Shown here one piece after another: positions 13,101 to 24,589 of a DNA stretch of 64,000 nt. Made by a program: the position numbers and the translations under genes. Location of the stretch: the NCBI GenBank assembly GCA_036873755.1, contig JAVTVY010039337.1:92564-156563 (forward strand), in the 5' to 3' direction. Every line of letters starts with the position of its first letter. Position 1 is the stretch's first letter. This DNA comes from Hanleya hanleyi (Eukaryota > Mollusca > Polyplacophora > Lepidopleurida > Hanleyidae). Below the pieces are notes generated by a model. That model had not been told where the DNA came from and searched no databases. It worked only from the letters and a program-made list of their open reading frames with translations.

Positions 13101-16100
13101 GTAATAATGCTGCTATCACAGGTAATAATGTTGCTATCACAGGTAATAATGCTACTATCTGTCTTACGAGAAAGGTCTTTCGATTATATACAGCCTAGAA
13201 TTTATGATTGTCCTTGATTTTGCATAACTTTGGAAAATGTAGTTTGTTTGTGAATAAGGTCTAGACTGTCACATCCGCCATTGCTCGTAATGTATTTTAC
13301 ATTACGTTCACATGAAGCATTCGACCGTTGGTATACTACGTGAAAATACAGCTACACTGTCAAACAACAACGCCCCGAAATATTCATATTCGATTATATA
13401 TGCTTCCATGTTAATCAGCGCGATCCAATGGAAATTAATGGAAAATATATATTTTTTTTATTTTACCATAAAATAATGCCCTGGTGACCCCAATTTGTAT
13501 TTGTAGTTAGAAAGCCAATAATTAACAGATTATATGTGAAGTTTAGGCAAATCTGTCGGTCACTTCTGTAAAACAGACCGAATTTCTTGATTATATTTCT
13601 CCATCTTTCTGTGTATCAATCTACTTGTTGGGATTATAAGATGATTTGGTGACGCCCCATTTTAATCTCATGTTTCTCATATATACATGAAAAACAGTGT
13701 TAATTTGAATGAAAAGTTTTGAGGAAATTTGTCGGTGGAAAAAGCGATGTCGTTATCTATCTAAGCACAATACACAACATCCACATTATTTTTTTTATTA
13801 TTTATTTATTTACTTTGACATGGTGTCTGGATAAGTTGCACAGGTACCAACCTACCCGAAACAAACGTAACCTCAATACAATAGAACAATACAATATGTA
13901 GTTTAGATATAAATATAGAAAAAGACATTTGCATAACGTTAGTCATTTGATATATAATGATATAAAAAACATTTGCATTACCGAAGTCAGTTAATGTATG
14001 AAGATATAAAACGATATAAGCAAAACATTAAACCTATCACGTGAATATAAAATCACGTATTGAACCAAGAAGAAAGGTTATCCGATACAAAATTACTTTT
14101 AAAAAAGTCTCTGTCAAAACCAATCTAGGTAAACCAAGATGGTATATCGGGGCAATATTCCGGGATATTATATTTGAGTTTACTGAGATCGGGTCAAAAC
14201 GGCGTATGTCGGTCTTAAAACCATTGACAGATGGATATGAAAGCTGATTAGACGAACTAGTCTTCCTTATAATCGACCTCTTATATTTGTGTTCCAGTCA
14301 GGACCGTCAAGACCAGAAAACAACACGACGATGAATGTAGGAGATTGTAAGTATATCCCCTGTCCCACTTCTCTCGGAAACTGTTTGTCTTAAATTTTAC
14401 CATAGGCATCTAAGCGCCTGCATGATTTCTAGCCTTCAACATAGTCAAATCATTTATACCTACATAAGCCTGTTTTAAAACTCTAGATAACATTGGTAGT
14501 ACACAATTTACCATTGCTGTCCTTCATATCATGGATGACTGGCCGGAAAACATCAACGGCATTCATCACAAATATAGCTTGACGGCTTGAATGTTAAAGG
14601 AGGTGTTCCGTTTGACCGTATTTTTCCCCTTAGTGTGTGCGTTTATAAACCGAAAATATAATTTCCTCTCGTTTACTTTAAAAGTTATTAGCTTGAGAGA
14701 GAAAATACTGAATTTTCATATTCTCAGTTTTCACCGAGAAGAGATGTGTCAAAAACATATTACGAGTATTAGAAAATAAGCATTTGTTTGTTTTTGCAAT
14801 TTTTGGCGATATTCTTGAAGGGAATTCCATTCATATATAAAATATGGCACCTTCAACCAAAACGAGTCTTACATATCGAAATGCGGTGGGTTTGATCCAA
14901 AATGATACTGAAGAATCGTTTTGGTTAAAGGTGTCATATTTTCATGATATTGAAATATGCCAAAACGCTTGTAATGCTCTGAAAGGGTGTAGTTCGCCGC
15001 CATTCGGCACATGATTCCTCATTTTGATAATTGTAACAGCTGCTTGGCCGAATGGTTACAGTGTCTGACAACAGATTAAAAGAAAACCAACATTTTGGTT
15101 CGAATCCCCAAATCCCCGAAATTTTTCTTCTTCATTTTTTCCTTTTTCTCCCATATTCATCATTTTGGACTTTAAAGAGAAATAAGCACACAAACAACTC
15201 CACACGCAGTCAGTATTTGAATATTCTGACGATCCAGCAGAGCAAAAAATTAATTGTTACACATATATAATTTCGTCTTAGGGCAGCGGAAAGTTGTAAC
15301 TATGAATTGAAAAGTTATAAGGTTAACCTTGAGTTATATCAAGGCCTTTATAAAGGAAATGACCCTCAACAAGTGGTGACGCTTGCTTTCCCAATTGATT
15401 ATGCATGTGCCAATATGTGCCAATGGTAACCGTACGAGAATATGAACCAGAATTTCCCATTTGACTGGCCTCGCCTGTCTGACAAAGAGTTGGGGAATAC
15501 CTGAGCATTACGTCACAATTTACCGGCCGGCTCGGAGCGAGACAATAGAGCAGCAGAGAGCGACTCTGAAGGGAAAAATATCCATCTAAAGCGAACATCT
15601 CCTTTCTCTGGTGTTATTTCAATGAACCACTTTACTCCACTAAACAGGTTTATAAAATATTTCGAAACAACGGATGATTTCAACAATATATGTATTACAC
15701 TCGTTTAATAATTTTCCTTGCGTTTTGCCAGTTACTTTAGAATGCGGAACACGCGCCACTGGACCAATGTCAATCAGCTTCAACGGGACTGGACAGTTAA
15801 TTTACGCTATTTACGTGGAGAACCATTTCCCAACATGCACATTCGTTGAAGCAGATATGATATTCCGGCTGACCAATGCTCGACGGAACTGTGGCGTCAC
15901 GGTGAGTGGTTGAGGCTAGAACAAAAGAAGGAAAAGGCACTGAATATGGCTTTTATGCCAGTTGCTATATTAGGTATCTCATAGACATATTTGAGTTGTC
16001 CATAATCCAAACTTAGAGAAATATTTATCTGATCATCTCGTTGCCCCAAATGTAACATAGTCATATCTATGCCAAGTAACATAAAGCAGAAGGGTGAAAG

Positions 16101-19100
16101 TCAAATATATTATATGTCAATATTACGAAATTTCCCACTTTATGATGCAGGTAACATCAGATGATAGCTGGGTGGCATATGAAGTTGTGATTGTGGTACA
16201 GAAGGAACCGTCAATCCAGAGATTGAATGATCCCCGCTTCCGACTTAGCTGCAACTTTACAGGACGAGATATGGAGGTCATAGTTGCCACGAGTTCTATA
16301 ATTGTTAATGGAGGGTAAGTGTATTTAGAGAATGGAGTTAAGAACTTAACTGTGAAATTATCTGCTCACTTTGCCGTTTTGTAAACTTGCGGTACGATTA
16401 TACTGATTGAACCTCCAGAAAAATACGTTCCTATCATGAGAACGAAGTGCGATTATTCTAGCATCGAACGGACGTTGATTAATCGTCATACTGAATTATA
16501 TGTAAAATTTGGACAACGTATACGTCCAACAACCAACATGCTTTACAGAGTTTGCTTACCAATAACCACAACACATTCGAGCTAAGCAAAGGCGAGAAGC
16601 TATTACGGTATCCGTTATAAGAAATCACATGAAGGAAACGCATATGCAATATCTTTCATATCTTCAATATATTTATGTTTCGACTTATTAGTCTCTCATG
16701 TTTATAAATTATGCGTTACAGCTCCGGGATTCCTAGTAGACAGGAGATTATAGAAGGCAGTGTGGATCAGACCTACTCCATGTCTGTTCATTACGACAGT
16801 GACCTGCTCTCTGGTATCAATACGGTCGAGTTAGGAGAATTAATGACACTGAAGATCACCATGTCCGGAATAGACGATGGTAATGTTTTTATTTGATTTG
16901 ATGCAAACTGGTTAAAATACGAGTACATTTGGTATTCAATGATTGCGTATAGTTTTCAACTCCGATCTATCTAGGCTTTCGGTCATACACCATGCTATGC
17001 GTACATTCAGATTATCTGCAGTCAAATTATTTTGTGCAATTTGAATGTGCGTGGCATGCATTCACTTCGGGGAATATATACTTCCAAATTGCCATTCAAC
17101 AGGCAGCATTATACGTACAAAAACAAGCCAGTGTCTTGAAAAAGATAAGCTGTCAACGGATTTCAATGATGTCAATAAGACAACACGATGTTCCTTTGGC
17201 CAAGTTCGTATCACCAACCCAAGTTGTTGTCTTGAGTATTTAATCTATCTCGCTTTTAGCATTACCTTGCATAAGTTAAATTGTGTAATGTGAAAAGCGT
17301 GGCATGTATTTCACCAGTAATATATTTCATGTTTCAACCAGGTTCAAACGACGTTTGAATAAAGTGTGTTCTCCATTTATTTATTTAAACAGACGAACAA
17401 AGTCTAAACGTTAGGCGATGTGTGGCCAGAGATTCTGGGTCAGGAGAGGTGGTGCTTCTCGACAACTAGTGAGTAGTCTATCGACCAATTTGTGTAAAAT
17501 TGAAAAAGAAAATACAAATTAGCTTTCCCCACGAATAGACCTCAACATGCAACCAGCATATTGTTCGACACAGCCTGCTCAATGTATCTGGAACAAAGAA
17601 TTCTGAAAGCATACAATTTAGCCAAACATATATGATTCGACGAAAAAGAGCTGTTTCTGGAACAAAGCGCTCTGAAATGAATACAAGTACAGCCAGCATG
17701 TATTATAAGATGAAACCAGACCACTGTATATGTATGAAATACAAGATGAATGAAATGTCATACAAAATAAAATAGCAAAATGCTGATACTATCTTATCAC
17801 GTGTATCTCTATAGAGTACCGAATAGCCTTCGCGTGAGGAAAACTGTCCGAGCATAGTACAGTAACTCGTAGAAACATCGGTAGTGCTTGCAAATGAAAG
17901 AGGCGGCTCTGAGTTTGCAATGTTATGAACGTGAGAAAATCCTTTGAATGGCTAGGTTGTCCTTGATAGCATAGTTATTACAAAAGTTTTAGTTTGGTCA
18001 GGCAACTGATGTCATAGGCGACGTAAGTTAAAGTGACATCGGATCAGTTATGTGATTTCCTATTCAGCGTCAACATTCAAGATCAACTCGAGAAATAATT
18101 ATAATTTTGATAAATTGAGTTTTAATTTACTCAGCTGTCCATCGTCGTTGAAGCGTTTCATCTATATATATGTTTTAGTTGTCCAGTTCTTCGGTCCGTC
18201 ATCAAAGGCAGCGAAGGGTTTGTGACTAACGGAACTGTGGCTATGCTGCGCTCTGTGGAAGCATTCCGTCTAGAAGGATCAACGGATGGTCTGGTGCAGC
18301 TCTCCTGTATCGTCGCACCTTGTAGCAGTAAGGCAGCTTGTGATGGGGTAAGACGAGATTCATTTCCCAGCATCAGGGCATATTATTTCTAAATTTTCAC
18401 TTAATACATTCGCCAGGGATACAAAATAATGAATACATCTTTTCTGAGGCTGGCATTATTATAAATAACAGATTCCACATTCAATGGGAGGTTGTTGCCC
18501 TGTTTCACTAGTCAACAGACAGCTATTCCTTGTTGAGTCACCATTGAAAATGTTATCTTATGCTAGCCGACATGCATAGGACTGAAATCGAAAGCATTCC
18601 TGGCCATATGACTGGAATAATCCTGGTACGTCACCTGTAATTTTTATCTGTCTGTGCATATCGTCAAAAACCTGATTTTTAGCAACTTTTACAACCAACG
18701 TGTGTTTTTCCTGCACTAAATTTTATCACGATGAAAACGCAGAAATCACCAGGCATCAAGCGGTGGGAAGCAGTTGCAATGATCCAATCGGGTATTGGAT
18801 CCATCATTACCTACCTTCCGATCAAGAAATAGGTTACGTCGTCTTTTCTCTAATCCACAGAACAACTGTCGTCAGGTGTCGTCAGCCAGGCGTAAACGTG
18901 GAGCTGGGCTAGAATCCCAGTCTCTGGTGCGCATTGAAGTGATCTACAGAGTGTTGGATGTGAAAGCAAGCCAGAAAGAGACAGTCTCGGATGATGCCAA
19001 TACAATGCAAAAGAGTAAGGTTCAATTCGAAAAAGACAGAAAAAACTTACAGATATCAAGTTACCGTACATTCTATGAATGCCAGCACCGATCGCTCTGG

Positions 19101-19484
19101 TGATAATAAGTTTTTTTTTCTCCATTTACGGTCATATGAGCTTCAGAATATACCGTTAAAAATGGAGTTATTTGTTCTCTTTTGGTGGGCATATTCTCCT
19201 TTCTCTTTAGTTACTATCAATACGAGATGTTTTATCGTGTTCAATGCCCTTGCTTGTTTTATATATCCATATTAGGATCCCATTTCGAGTATCATAGTTA
19301 ATTTTATTTGCTGTTTATTTCAGATGGAGATGACAGGACGAATGAGAGCAAGTGGTCTCCAATAGAGCACGTCCTACTAATAGTATTTGCAGTGATATCC
19401 GTCCTCTTGTTTATTGCCCTTGTGATTGCAGTGGTCGCGTGTATATTGTTTAAAAAACGGGCACAGAAAAGCACAAAGATTTGA
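2302..19484 (+). CDS. CHRD-repeat and ZP-domain single-pass membrane protein, spliced, 5' incomplete
   Basis: Twenty-three exons with GT/AG borders keep one frame: 2302-2401, 2701-2807, 2937-3072, 3378-3452, 4046-4081, 4172-4321, 4631-4790, 5015-5125, 5369-5479, 5563-5660, 5863-5949, 6535-6684, 7010-7108, 8125-8173, 11531-11651, 12147-12291, 12441-12575, 14298-14346, 15732-15901, 16151-16314, 16722-16879, 17393-17468, 18179-18347, plus 18861-19014 and the last at 19324-19484 (the 36-bp exon at 4046 and the 49-bp exon at 8125 are the least certain). Every junction conserves phase, which is strong support for a real gene. The product is about 989 residues here: CHRD-like repeats (about 1-620), ZP-N (about 640-750), ZP-C (about 830-930), a furin-type site and a C-terminal transmembrane helix. 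ZP proteins polymerise into extracellular filaments after cleavage, and this one would be delivered to the cell surface. The start and signal peptide are not found. Function beyond matrix or membrane-coat assembly is unknown. Confidence 0.75.
6117..6149. repeat. (CT)n microsatellite after a short-repeat tail
   Basis: About 14 CT dinucleotides follow 'attgttaaaccttaattc'. The same tail sequence precedes the (CT)n tract at 20161-20208, so both look like the 3' end of one short interspersed repeat. Confidence 0.7.
7601..7812 (+). repeat. 212-bp interspersed repeat (SINE or MITE), intronic copy
   Basis: The segment from tgccggtgctaggggccgtg to tatgtgttgtaat is nearly identical to 30692-30898. 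It does not code. It shares the start 'ggggctaggggccgt.tg' with the 3' segment of the RT elements nearby, so it may be a short derivative of that family. Confidence 0.7.
8125..12575 (+). CDS. Exons of the last CHRD repeat before the ZP module
   Basis: The 49-bp exon 8125-8173 supplies exactly the +1 phase that the exon at 11531 needs. Exons 11531-11651, 12147-12291 and 12441-12575 then encode the clearest CHRD repeat in the protein. It opens with AELTLNGQPLTVSRFAA, continues through GLDFSIIIRDVLVGG, and closes with LLRMLLLTELYPNGEIFGDI, which has the 'T-E-x-x-P-x-G-E-I-x-G' signature of the CHRD C-terminus. The exon ends in aaacag followed by a gtaata donor, and that donor starts a tandem repeat in the intron. 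Confidence 0.65.
8240..8693 (+). repeat. RT-element 3' segment, copy 1
   Basis: It matches the family seen at 25.0, 26.9, 31.7 and 37.5 kb: the end of the RT coding tail ('gatctatgg.gttacgttt'), then 'ggctaggg..gtatgaaccca', 'cggcatcattgaaaactgtt' and a closing 'agacgcttgtaat'. It is 5'-truncated and has no intact frame. Confidence 0.65.
8985..9740 (-). pseudogene. Decayed RT-element fragment
   Basis: On the minus strand around 9481-9640 the frame reads DSNIPGGSAYGVYISCLVEF, the diagnostic C-terminal coding block of a reverse-transcriptase element that occurs four times in this window. The part nearer 9000-9200 matches the 3' segment in the same orientation. Stops and short indels break the frame. 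Confidence 0.6.
12576..13159. repeat. 21-bp minisatellite made of repeated 5' splice-site sequence
   Basis: There are 27 full 21-bp units plus a 17-base partial. The unit is gtaataatgctgctatcaca plus a final g. It begins at the first base of the intron and each unit ends in cag, so every boundary recreates the cag|gtaata donor of the exon at 12575. Variants carry gttgct or gctact, and one unit near 12801-12825 is more diverged. The period is a multiple of three and has no stop in the exon's frame, so the array is open on the + strand (heptapeptide VIMLLSQ) and in one minus frame. These open frames come from the repeat and are not evidence of a separate gene. Confidence 0.95.
13160..14297. other. 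AT-rich intron
   Basis: This stretch lies between the minisatellite and the next exon. It is AT-rich with short homopolymer and TTA runs. No coding or RNA feature was recognised. Confidence 0.5.
14298..19014 (+). CDS. Exons of the ZP module (ZP-N, ZP-C, furin site)
   Basis: The exon at 14298 gives a short linker rich in Pro, Asn and Thr. The exon at 15732 opens ZP-N with LECGTRATGPMSISFNG and ends with RNCGV; the paired cysteines and the order of strands are typical of ZP-N. The exons at 16151 and 16722 complete the first half. The exons at 17393 and 18179 give ZP-C, with CPVLRSV, then VEAFRLEG, then CIVAPCSSKAACDG, whose cysteine spacing matches ZP-C. The exon at 18861 carries NNCRQVSSARRKRGAG, where RRKR (18888-18899) is a consensus furin-type site at the position where ZP proteins are normally cut before polymerisation. 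Confidence 0.8.
14841..14940. repeat. Short hairpin (MITE-like) element in an intron
   Basis: The left arm aatatggcaccttcaaccaa (14841-14865 in full) is matched in reverse complement by about 14914-14940, with a few mismatches. The loop is about 50 bp. The structure suits a small palindromic MITE. Target-site duplications were not resolved. Confidence 0.5.
15038..15115 (+). repeat. tRNA-like unit with A and B boxes (SINE head or tRNA relic)
   Basis: An A-box-like tggccgaatggtta (15045-15058) and a perfect B box ggttcgaatcc (15097-15107) are 38 bp apart, as in a tRNA promoter. The T-stem and acceptor stem do not pair well, so a working tRNA is unlikely. A tRNA-derived SINE or a tRNA relic is the better reading. 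Confidence 0.4.
19324..19484 (+). CDS. Terminal exon: transmembrane helix and cytoplasmic tail
   Basis: The exon follows a tttcag acceptor. It encodes a short polar stalk (DDRTNESKWSP), a hydrophobic helix of about 24 residues (HVLLIVFAVISVLLFIALVI and onward to VACILF), a basic stop-transfer segment KKRAQK and the end STKI before TGA at 19482-19484. The topology is type I with a tail of about 10 residues. A single membrane span shortly after the cleavage site is the usual end of ZP proteins. Confidence 0.8.
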
Positions 19485-20159
19485 GCAGTTGCTTCTTTCA
19501 CGTGTGTAAGAATTGTGAATATACGGCTTTTACACAGTTTATACAAAACTCATAGTGTATGTATGGGAGATGGAAGTTGATTCCTATTCGATAATAATAT
19601 GTCTTCACTTACTGTACACTTGTTAGAACAAGGTATGAATATGAACGGGTGGAGTCTAGGGTCACTGACTGAATCATAAAATTTATCGTTCGCATTTTTT
19701 CATATTTTTCCTACTTTAAGACGGCCGCTCACAATTGCTGGTAGATTGCGGAGCTATTATATCATCCCTGCGCTTCGATAAATTTATCTACTTTTGCATA
19801 AGCCCGTGCTAATTTCTGTTGTGTCGCGTCAATCAAGGTGGCCATATGAAAATTCACAATTACAGCCTGTCTGATATACAGAACAATGTAACTAGCGAGA
19901 ATCACTCATGGTCCGTGGATGTCATTGGGTAGCCTACACTTCGCTTTTTGCATATTATTGAGAGAACAAAGAAGAGTGACCCGTTAATCAGCTGATCAGC
20001 TACTGGTTCGCATTATTTCACATTGCCCTATGTTATAACACAGGAAAAATATTTTGAACGGGTGATAGCTGGCGCATTTTCATGAAATATTAGCCAAATT
20101 ATACATTATTCTAAGTATAATAATAATATTGTTGAACGCGACGTTAAACCTTAATTCTT

Positions 20160-20210
<51 letters not shown>

Positions 20211-23200
20211 AAATACTGGGAAAATATAGTGCATATGAATAAAAGTAGGTCGTTATCACCAGTTCGAAATATTCTCCTGTGTTAATAGATAGGGCAAAGT
20301 GGAATTATATGAACTAGTAGCTGATCAGCTGAAGTCAAGTGTCAAGTGCATAGACAGGGTCTTCTTTGATCCATTAATCATTTGCAAAAGGCGTATTCTT
20401 TCAGAATAGCTATGTACATGTTACTTCTCGTCAGGTTTCGTGTTATCTCCCCACCACCATTGCAGGTTATTGCATATTTTCGTTTAATCCTATCTAAGCT
20501 GAAATATTTCTATGCATTCTGAGGAAACACTCAGCCCAAAGCTGGAGCTTTATTTATCTTGCCGCAATCTATTGATTTGATATTCGTGAATAGCAGATTA
20601 CGAGAGCATTCTAAATATATGAAGTTTTTGGCATCTTTCTTGCAAATTAATTCCTTTTATCTTTCGTGAGAATCTTAGATTGTTTTTAATATAATATAAT
20701 ATAAATTATATTAATATAATATAAATTCAATAAAACCGGCTTTGTTGGAAATATAGCGTCAGTGTATATACTGAAAGCAGTCAATATCATCTTTTTTACT
20801 TCTCTGTGAGATATGTTTCAGCTCTCTTCCAAGGGTAACGAAAATATTTCCCAGCGCCAGTGAGAGTTCATATCATTCACCAGGTATCCGACTACATCAA
20901 ATGGGACTAAACGTCGTATCGAGAGCTACGACGTCATTACACATCTCACAACGTTTTGATTCTTCACCCTCGGCTTAAGGGAGTAGAGGCCGTTCATTTC
21001 TAGAGGTTGAAAGTTTTTTTAAATTTCAGGATTTTTTCATCAGGTTAGGAGAAGATGATCCATGAAAAAAAAAATGGGGTCACCATACTCGTTAAAAAAA
21101 TATGGCAGCCAAATGCATGTCTACCACTTAAAAGCCATAACACTGAATACATAGGGAAATTCGATTTTTTTCTTCTTTGATGCTCAATAAATCAAACTTC
21201 CCAAGGTCAAATTTTCCCCATTTTGCTATATAATACTAAACACATATAGTGCTTGTTAAATATGTAATAAAAACAGGGGGACACCATACTTTCTTAGAAA
21301 ATATTAGCGGTATAACAGATAAACGAAGCCTTTTCAGTCCTATTTTTAGGAGGGGGTGGGGGTGGGGAATCGGGGTGGGTGTGGAGAATATTATTGAAGT
21401 TCAATTTATCAGTCATTCAAAAGTTTTGTTTTAGTTGAAAGTGAATAAGAGTGAATTTGGGGATATTCCGGGGGAATAATTTTTAACCTATGGAGCACTT
21501 TGCACCCTCCAACCGTTGAATTTAAAATGCCAATATTTTGGTCCGTACCATCACACTATCGAACCACCAGTAAAGCGCATAAATGGTTGTGTTGTGTCTT
21601 TTGTTGATTTTTATTCCATTTTGATATGTCTTGTTAGGAAATTCAGCTTGTTTTGAAAAATTTGACAAATGACCATGTTGTAGCCCCATAAGAGCAGAGA
21701 AATGAACGTCATCTACTCCCTTAAACATGTCAACAATTGCTATCTGCTGTCTCACATATCCGCTAATTACCATAGTAACCAAGGGAAGAATAGCATTGGC
21801 TCACCATCTGTAAGAGCCATGAATATGATATACGGATACTCGATGAATATCCCCCTCCCCCTTATCGTCCACGAGTTGGAATGGAACGCGTTCTGCTATC
21901 AAACAGATAGCTTGCCACCATTTTTCCACATCATGTACGTGACTTGTATACAGGCGTGAATGTTTAACTTGTGCTTCAATATCTTATAGATACTGACCCA
22001 ATAAAGAAATGTTGAACTACCGATTTGAATTGTAAGTCATTATTCTGAGCAGCCATACAACTTTTTGGCATGGAGCGCTATAGTAGCTTTTTGGTACCAG
22101 ATTGGAAATATATTGTAATGAATTCACTTTCAATATTCGCCACGGCGTATTGGCACCAGGTGTAATAACGAAGAATCCACCCCTAATTTGAGTTGGTCCC
22201 TGAAGTACACAATCTGACCAGTGTAAACGTACATCTTCTGTGATGTTAACTGGGCGTATTACCACTAAAAGCACCAAAGTAAACTCTACCAGCATACCAG
22301 AATCACGATGAGTTAACAGGCGTTCGGTCTTATACCAGCATAAATTGAAATGTTCCAGTTTCCCCATACTAATGAACCAATTAAATCAGTATTAACGTAT
22401 ATCATGTTTATTCGTATCCCAAATAGCGAACTTATTGGACAGAATCTCAATGCAAGCTCAATAACCTCTATGCATAGAGGACGTACATGTAGTGAGAGCC
22501 AGCTGCATGCCTTGGTATAGGTATAATGGTAACAACAGTATATCCATGTAATTGCTACCCATTCCCTCAAAAGCAACCGTTTATTCGATGTTAGACCAAT
22601 GGGATTATATACTACCCCAATAGTATCATAAAGTTTTAAACCCGTAGTTCTACAATAGATCCTTACCATACCAATGCTGAGCATGTACTGCTCCCATCCA
22701 GTGTCATATTTATAGGCTTCCCCACGTCTCTACATTAACCGATCAGAATCCAATAAAATTGCTGGGGAACTATTTTTCGTCAAGAGAAAACCATTAATAA
22801 TCAACTTAATCATAAGTAAAATTGCGAGCTCACAGTAAGGCTTTTATTGTATCCAAGCTAACTAATTTTACAGAAACATTACACACAATCTCTGATAAAA
22901 GTATGAAGCTCGTACTCAAACAGTCGTAGCCCCATGTTAAGAGATAGGCACATAACGATTCTACATTCAATATTAACTTTTGCGAAAATAATAAAGATTT
23001 ATAATGAACTATAAATGAGCCTCGCCATTAATTTGTTTATTTTAACTAAAAGTATTCTGGTAAGGTGGCTTCTTAATAACAACACGCCAAAATCTCAACA
23101 ACATGGCGGCATATTCAAGCATGCTCACTAGACGATCCTAAAGCTACAAGTAACCACAACTACACATATCCCCATAGCAGTCGTAGAATTGGGCCTTACT

Positions 23201-23400
23201 AATTAAACTGACTTCTCAGGTTAATTTAATAAAGAGAACAATGCCCAAAATGCCACGTTTCTCCAAGCGATAACCCCAAAAATGGATACAAATAAAATAA
23301 AGTTGAGAGGTGATAACCAATGTTCATCGAATAGATTGGTAAAAGTCATGGTAATTGTCAACTGATTTGACATGATATTTAACAATTTAACCTATAAATA
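19485..23400. other. Intergenic DNA downstream of the CHRD/ZP gene
   Basis: Besides the CT tract, this holds an AT palindrome-like stretch near 20690-20730 and a G-rich tract at 21350-21390. Two minus-strand open frames at 22017-22684 have no recognisable motifs. A candidate polyadenylation signal aataaa near 20237 is far from the stop codon, so the 3' end of the host gene is not fixed. Confidence 0.4.
20120..20208. repeat. Short-repeat tail with (CT)n microsatellite
   Basis: The sequence gcgacgttaaaccttaattc leads into a CT tract of about 20 dinucleotides. The 'gcgacgttaaac' tail resembles a SINE tail that is common in molluscan genomes. That resemblance comes from memory of such tails and was not searched. 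Confidence 0.6.
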
Positions 23401-23439
23401 CTGTGTGAAATACATCTCCGTAGTGTTTATATGAACAGT

Positions 23440-23647
23440 CGCAATCAAAGCGTGACTGAGATACCCGCAATCAAAGCGTGACTGAGATACCCGCAATCAA
23501 AGCGTGACTGAGATACCCGCAATCAAAGCGTGACTGAGATACCCGCAATCAAAGCGTGACTGAGATACCCGCAATCAAAGCGTGACTGAGATACCCGCAA
23601 TCAAAGCGTGACTGAGATACCCGCAATCAAAGCGTGACTGAGATACT
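23440..23647. repeat. 26-bp tandem repeat, 8 copies
   Basis: The unit cgcaatcaaagcgtgactga plus gatacc is repeated eight times with almost no change. A single copy of the same sequence ('cacaatcaaagcgtgactgagatac') occurs in each RT-element 3' segment, so the array is a local expansion inside one such segment (about 23400-23960). Confidence 0.95.
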
Positions 23648-24589
23648 CATCTAGCAGATGAATATGTTCATTAGAACATTCTATTTCTTTTTAATCAGAC
23701 CAATATCGTGACATCACTTTTTCGGATACAACACAGCAATGTACTACACTCTACGATCATTGCATTGTGTTACAAATTTGATGAACAGAATTTCAATTGA
23801 TCTTGTCGGCATCATTGAAAACTGTTGACCGCTTCTGTCTTTCATGTAACTCCAATTTACATTTTATCTTTCGTTTATGTCAATTTAGGTGCTAATATTA
23901 TTAATGAAACAGGTCTTTGGATTATGGACATTTGGAAACTCTTAATAGACGACGGCTGCCCAGTGAATGACGGATCTGACGCATGTATTGTTCAGAGTTT
24001 TAGGATATGTAAAAATGGCAATGGCTCGAGTCTCGGTCAAATAGTTGAGAATACTACTCTATTTTGGCGCATGTCTAGACTGATATTAACTCAACTTCGA
24101 GATTCAGTGACACGCACAGCCCGACGAGACCTGTATAGTGTTTCATGCTGCCTTAGAACAGAGACTGAACTCCACGAGATGTCCTGTTTTACAGAACGTG
24201 CTGCTCCCAGACTTATTTGCGAGAAGCCCGGAATCGTTCAAAAAAAGTGGTTTCATGTGACTCCTTGGTCTTGAGGTGAAACATATCAATTTGGAATTTG
24301 AAGATACCTTCTTGGCCATGTGATTCACATCATTGCCCCCCCCCCCCCTCAGCTCGCATGGGAGGGATAATGTAAGATACATGCAGTTTAATCATTTCTC
24401 GTTCGGTTTCAACTGAAGTTTGTTTGATTTTCGAAAAAAAGTGATATTCCAGGCCTGTTAGGATGCCTGATGTGATAATGCTGTTGACCGATTCGTTCCA
24501 CCGACAATGTTCCTTGATGTTGTTGTTGGCTATATCCACTAACAAGGAGATGAGCATGTTCTCTAATGTGGTCAGTGCTCAGGTCTTCA

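Noticed and set aside
12453..13217. Long open frames on both strands (254 aa and 190 aa) with heptad repeats
   Set aside because: They are translations of the 21-bp minisatellite. Only the first 45 codons, up to 12575, are a real exon.
15038..15115. Functional tRNA gene
   Set aside because: A and B boxes are good but the T-stem and acceptor stem do not pair; listed only as a tRNA-like repeat.
22017..22684. Two minus-strand frames of 116 and 123 aa, considered as mitochondrial insert (NUMT) coding
   Set aside because: No clear match to any mitochondrial protein block could be made in any frame, and the frames lack motifs. Left as unassigned.
23440..23647. CRISPR-like regular repeat
   Set aside because: The 26-bp units abut with no spacers, and the region is eukaryotic.
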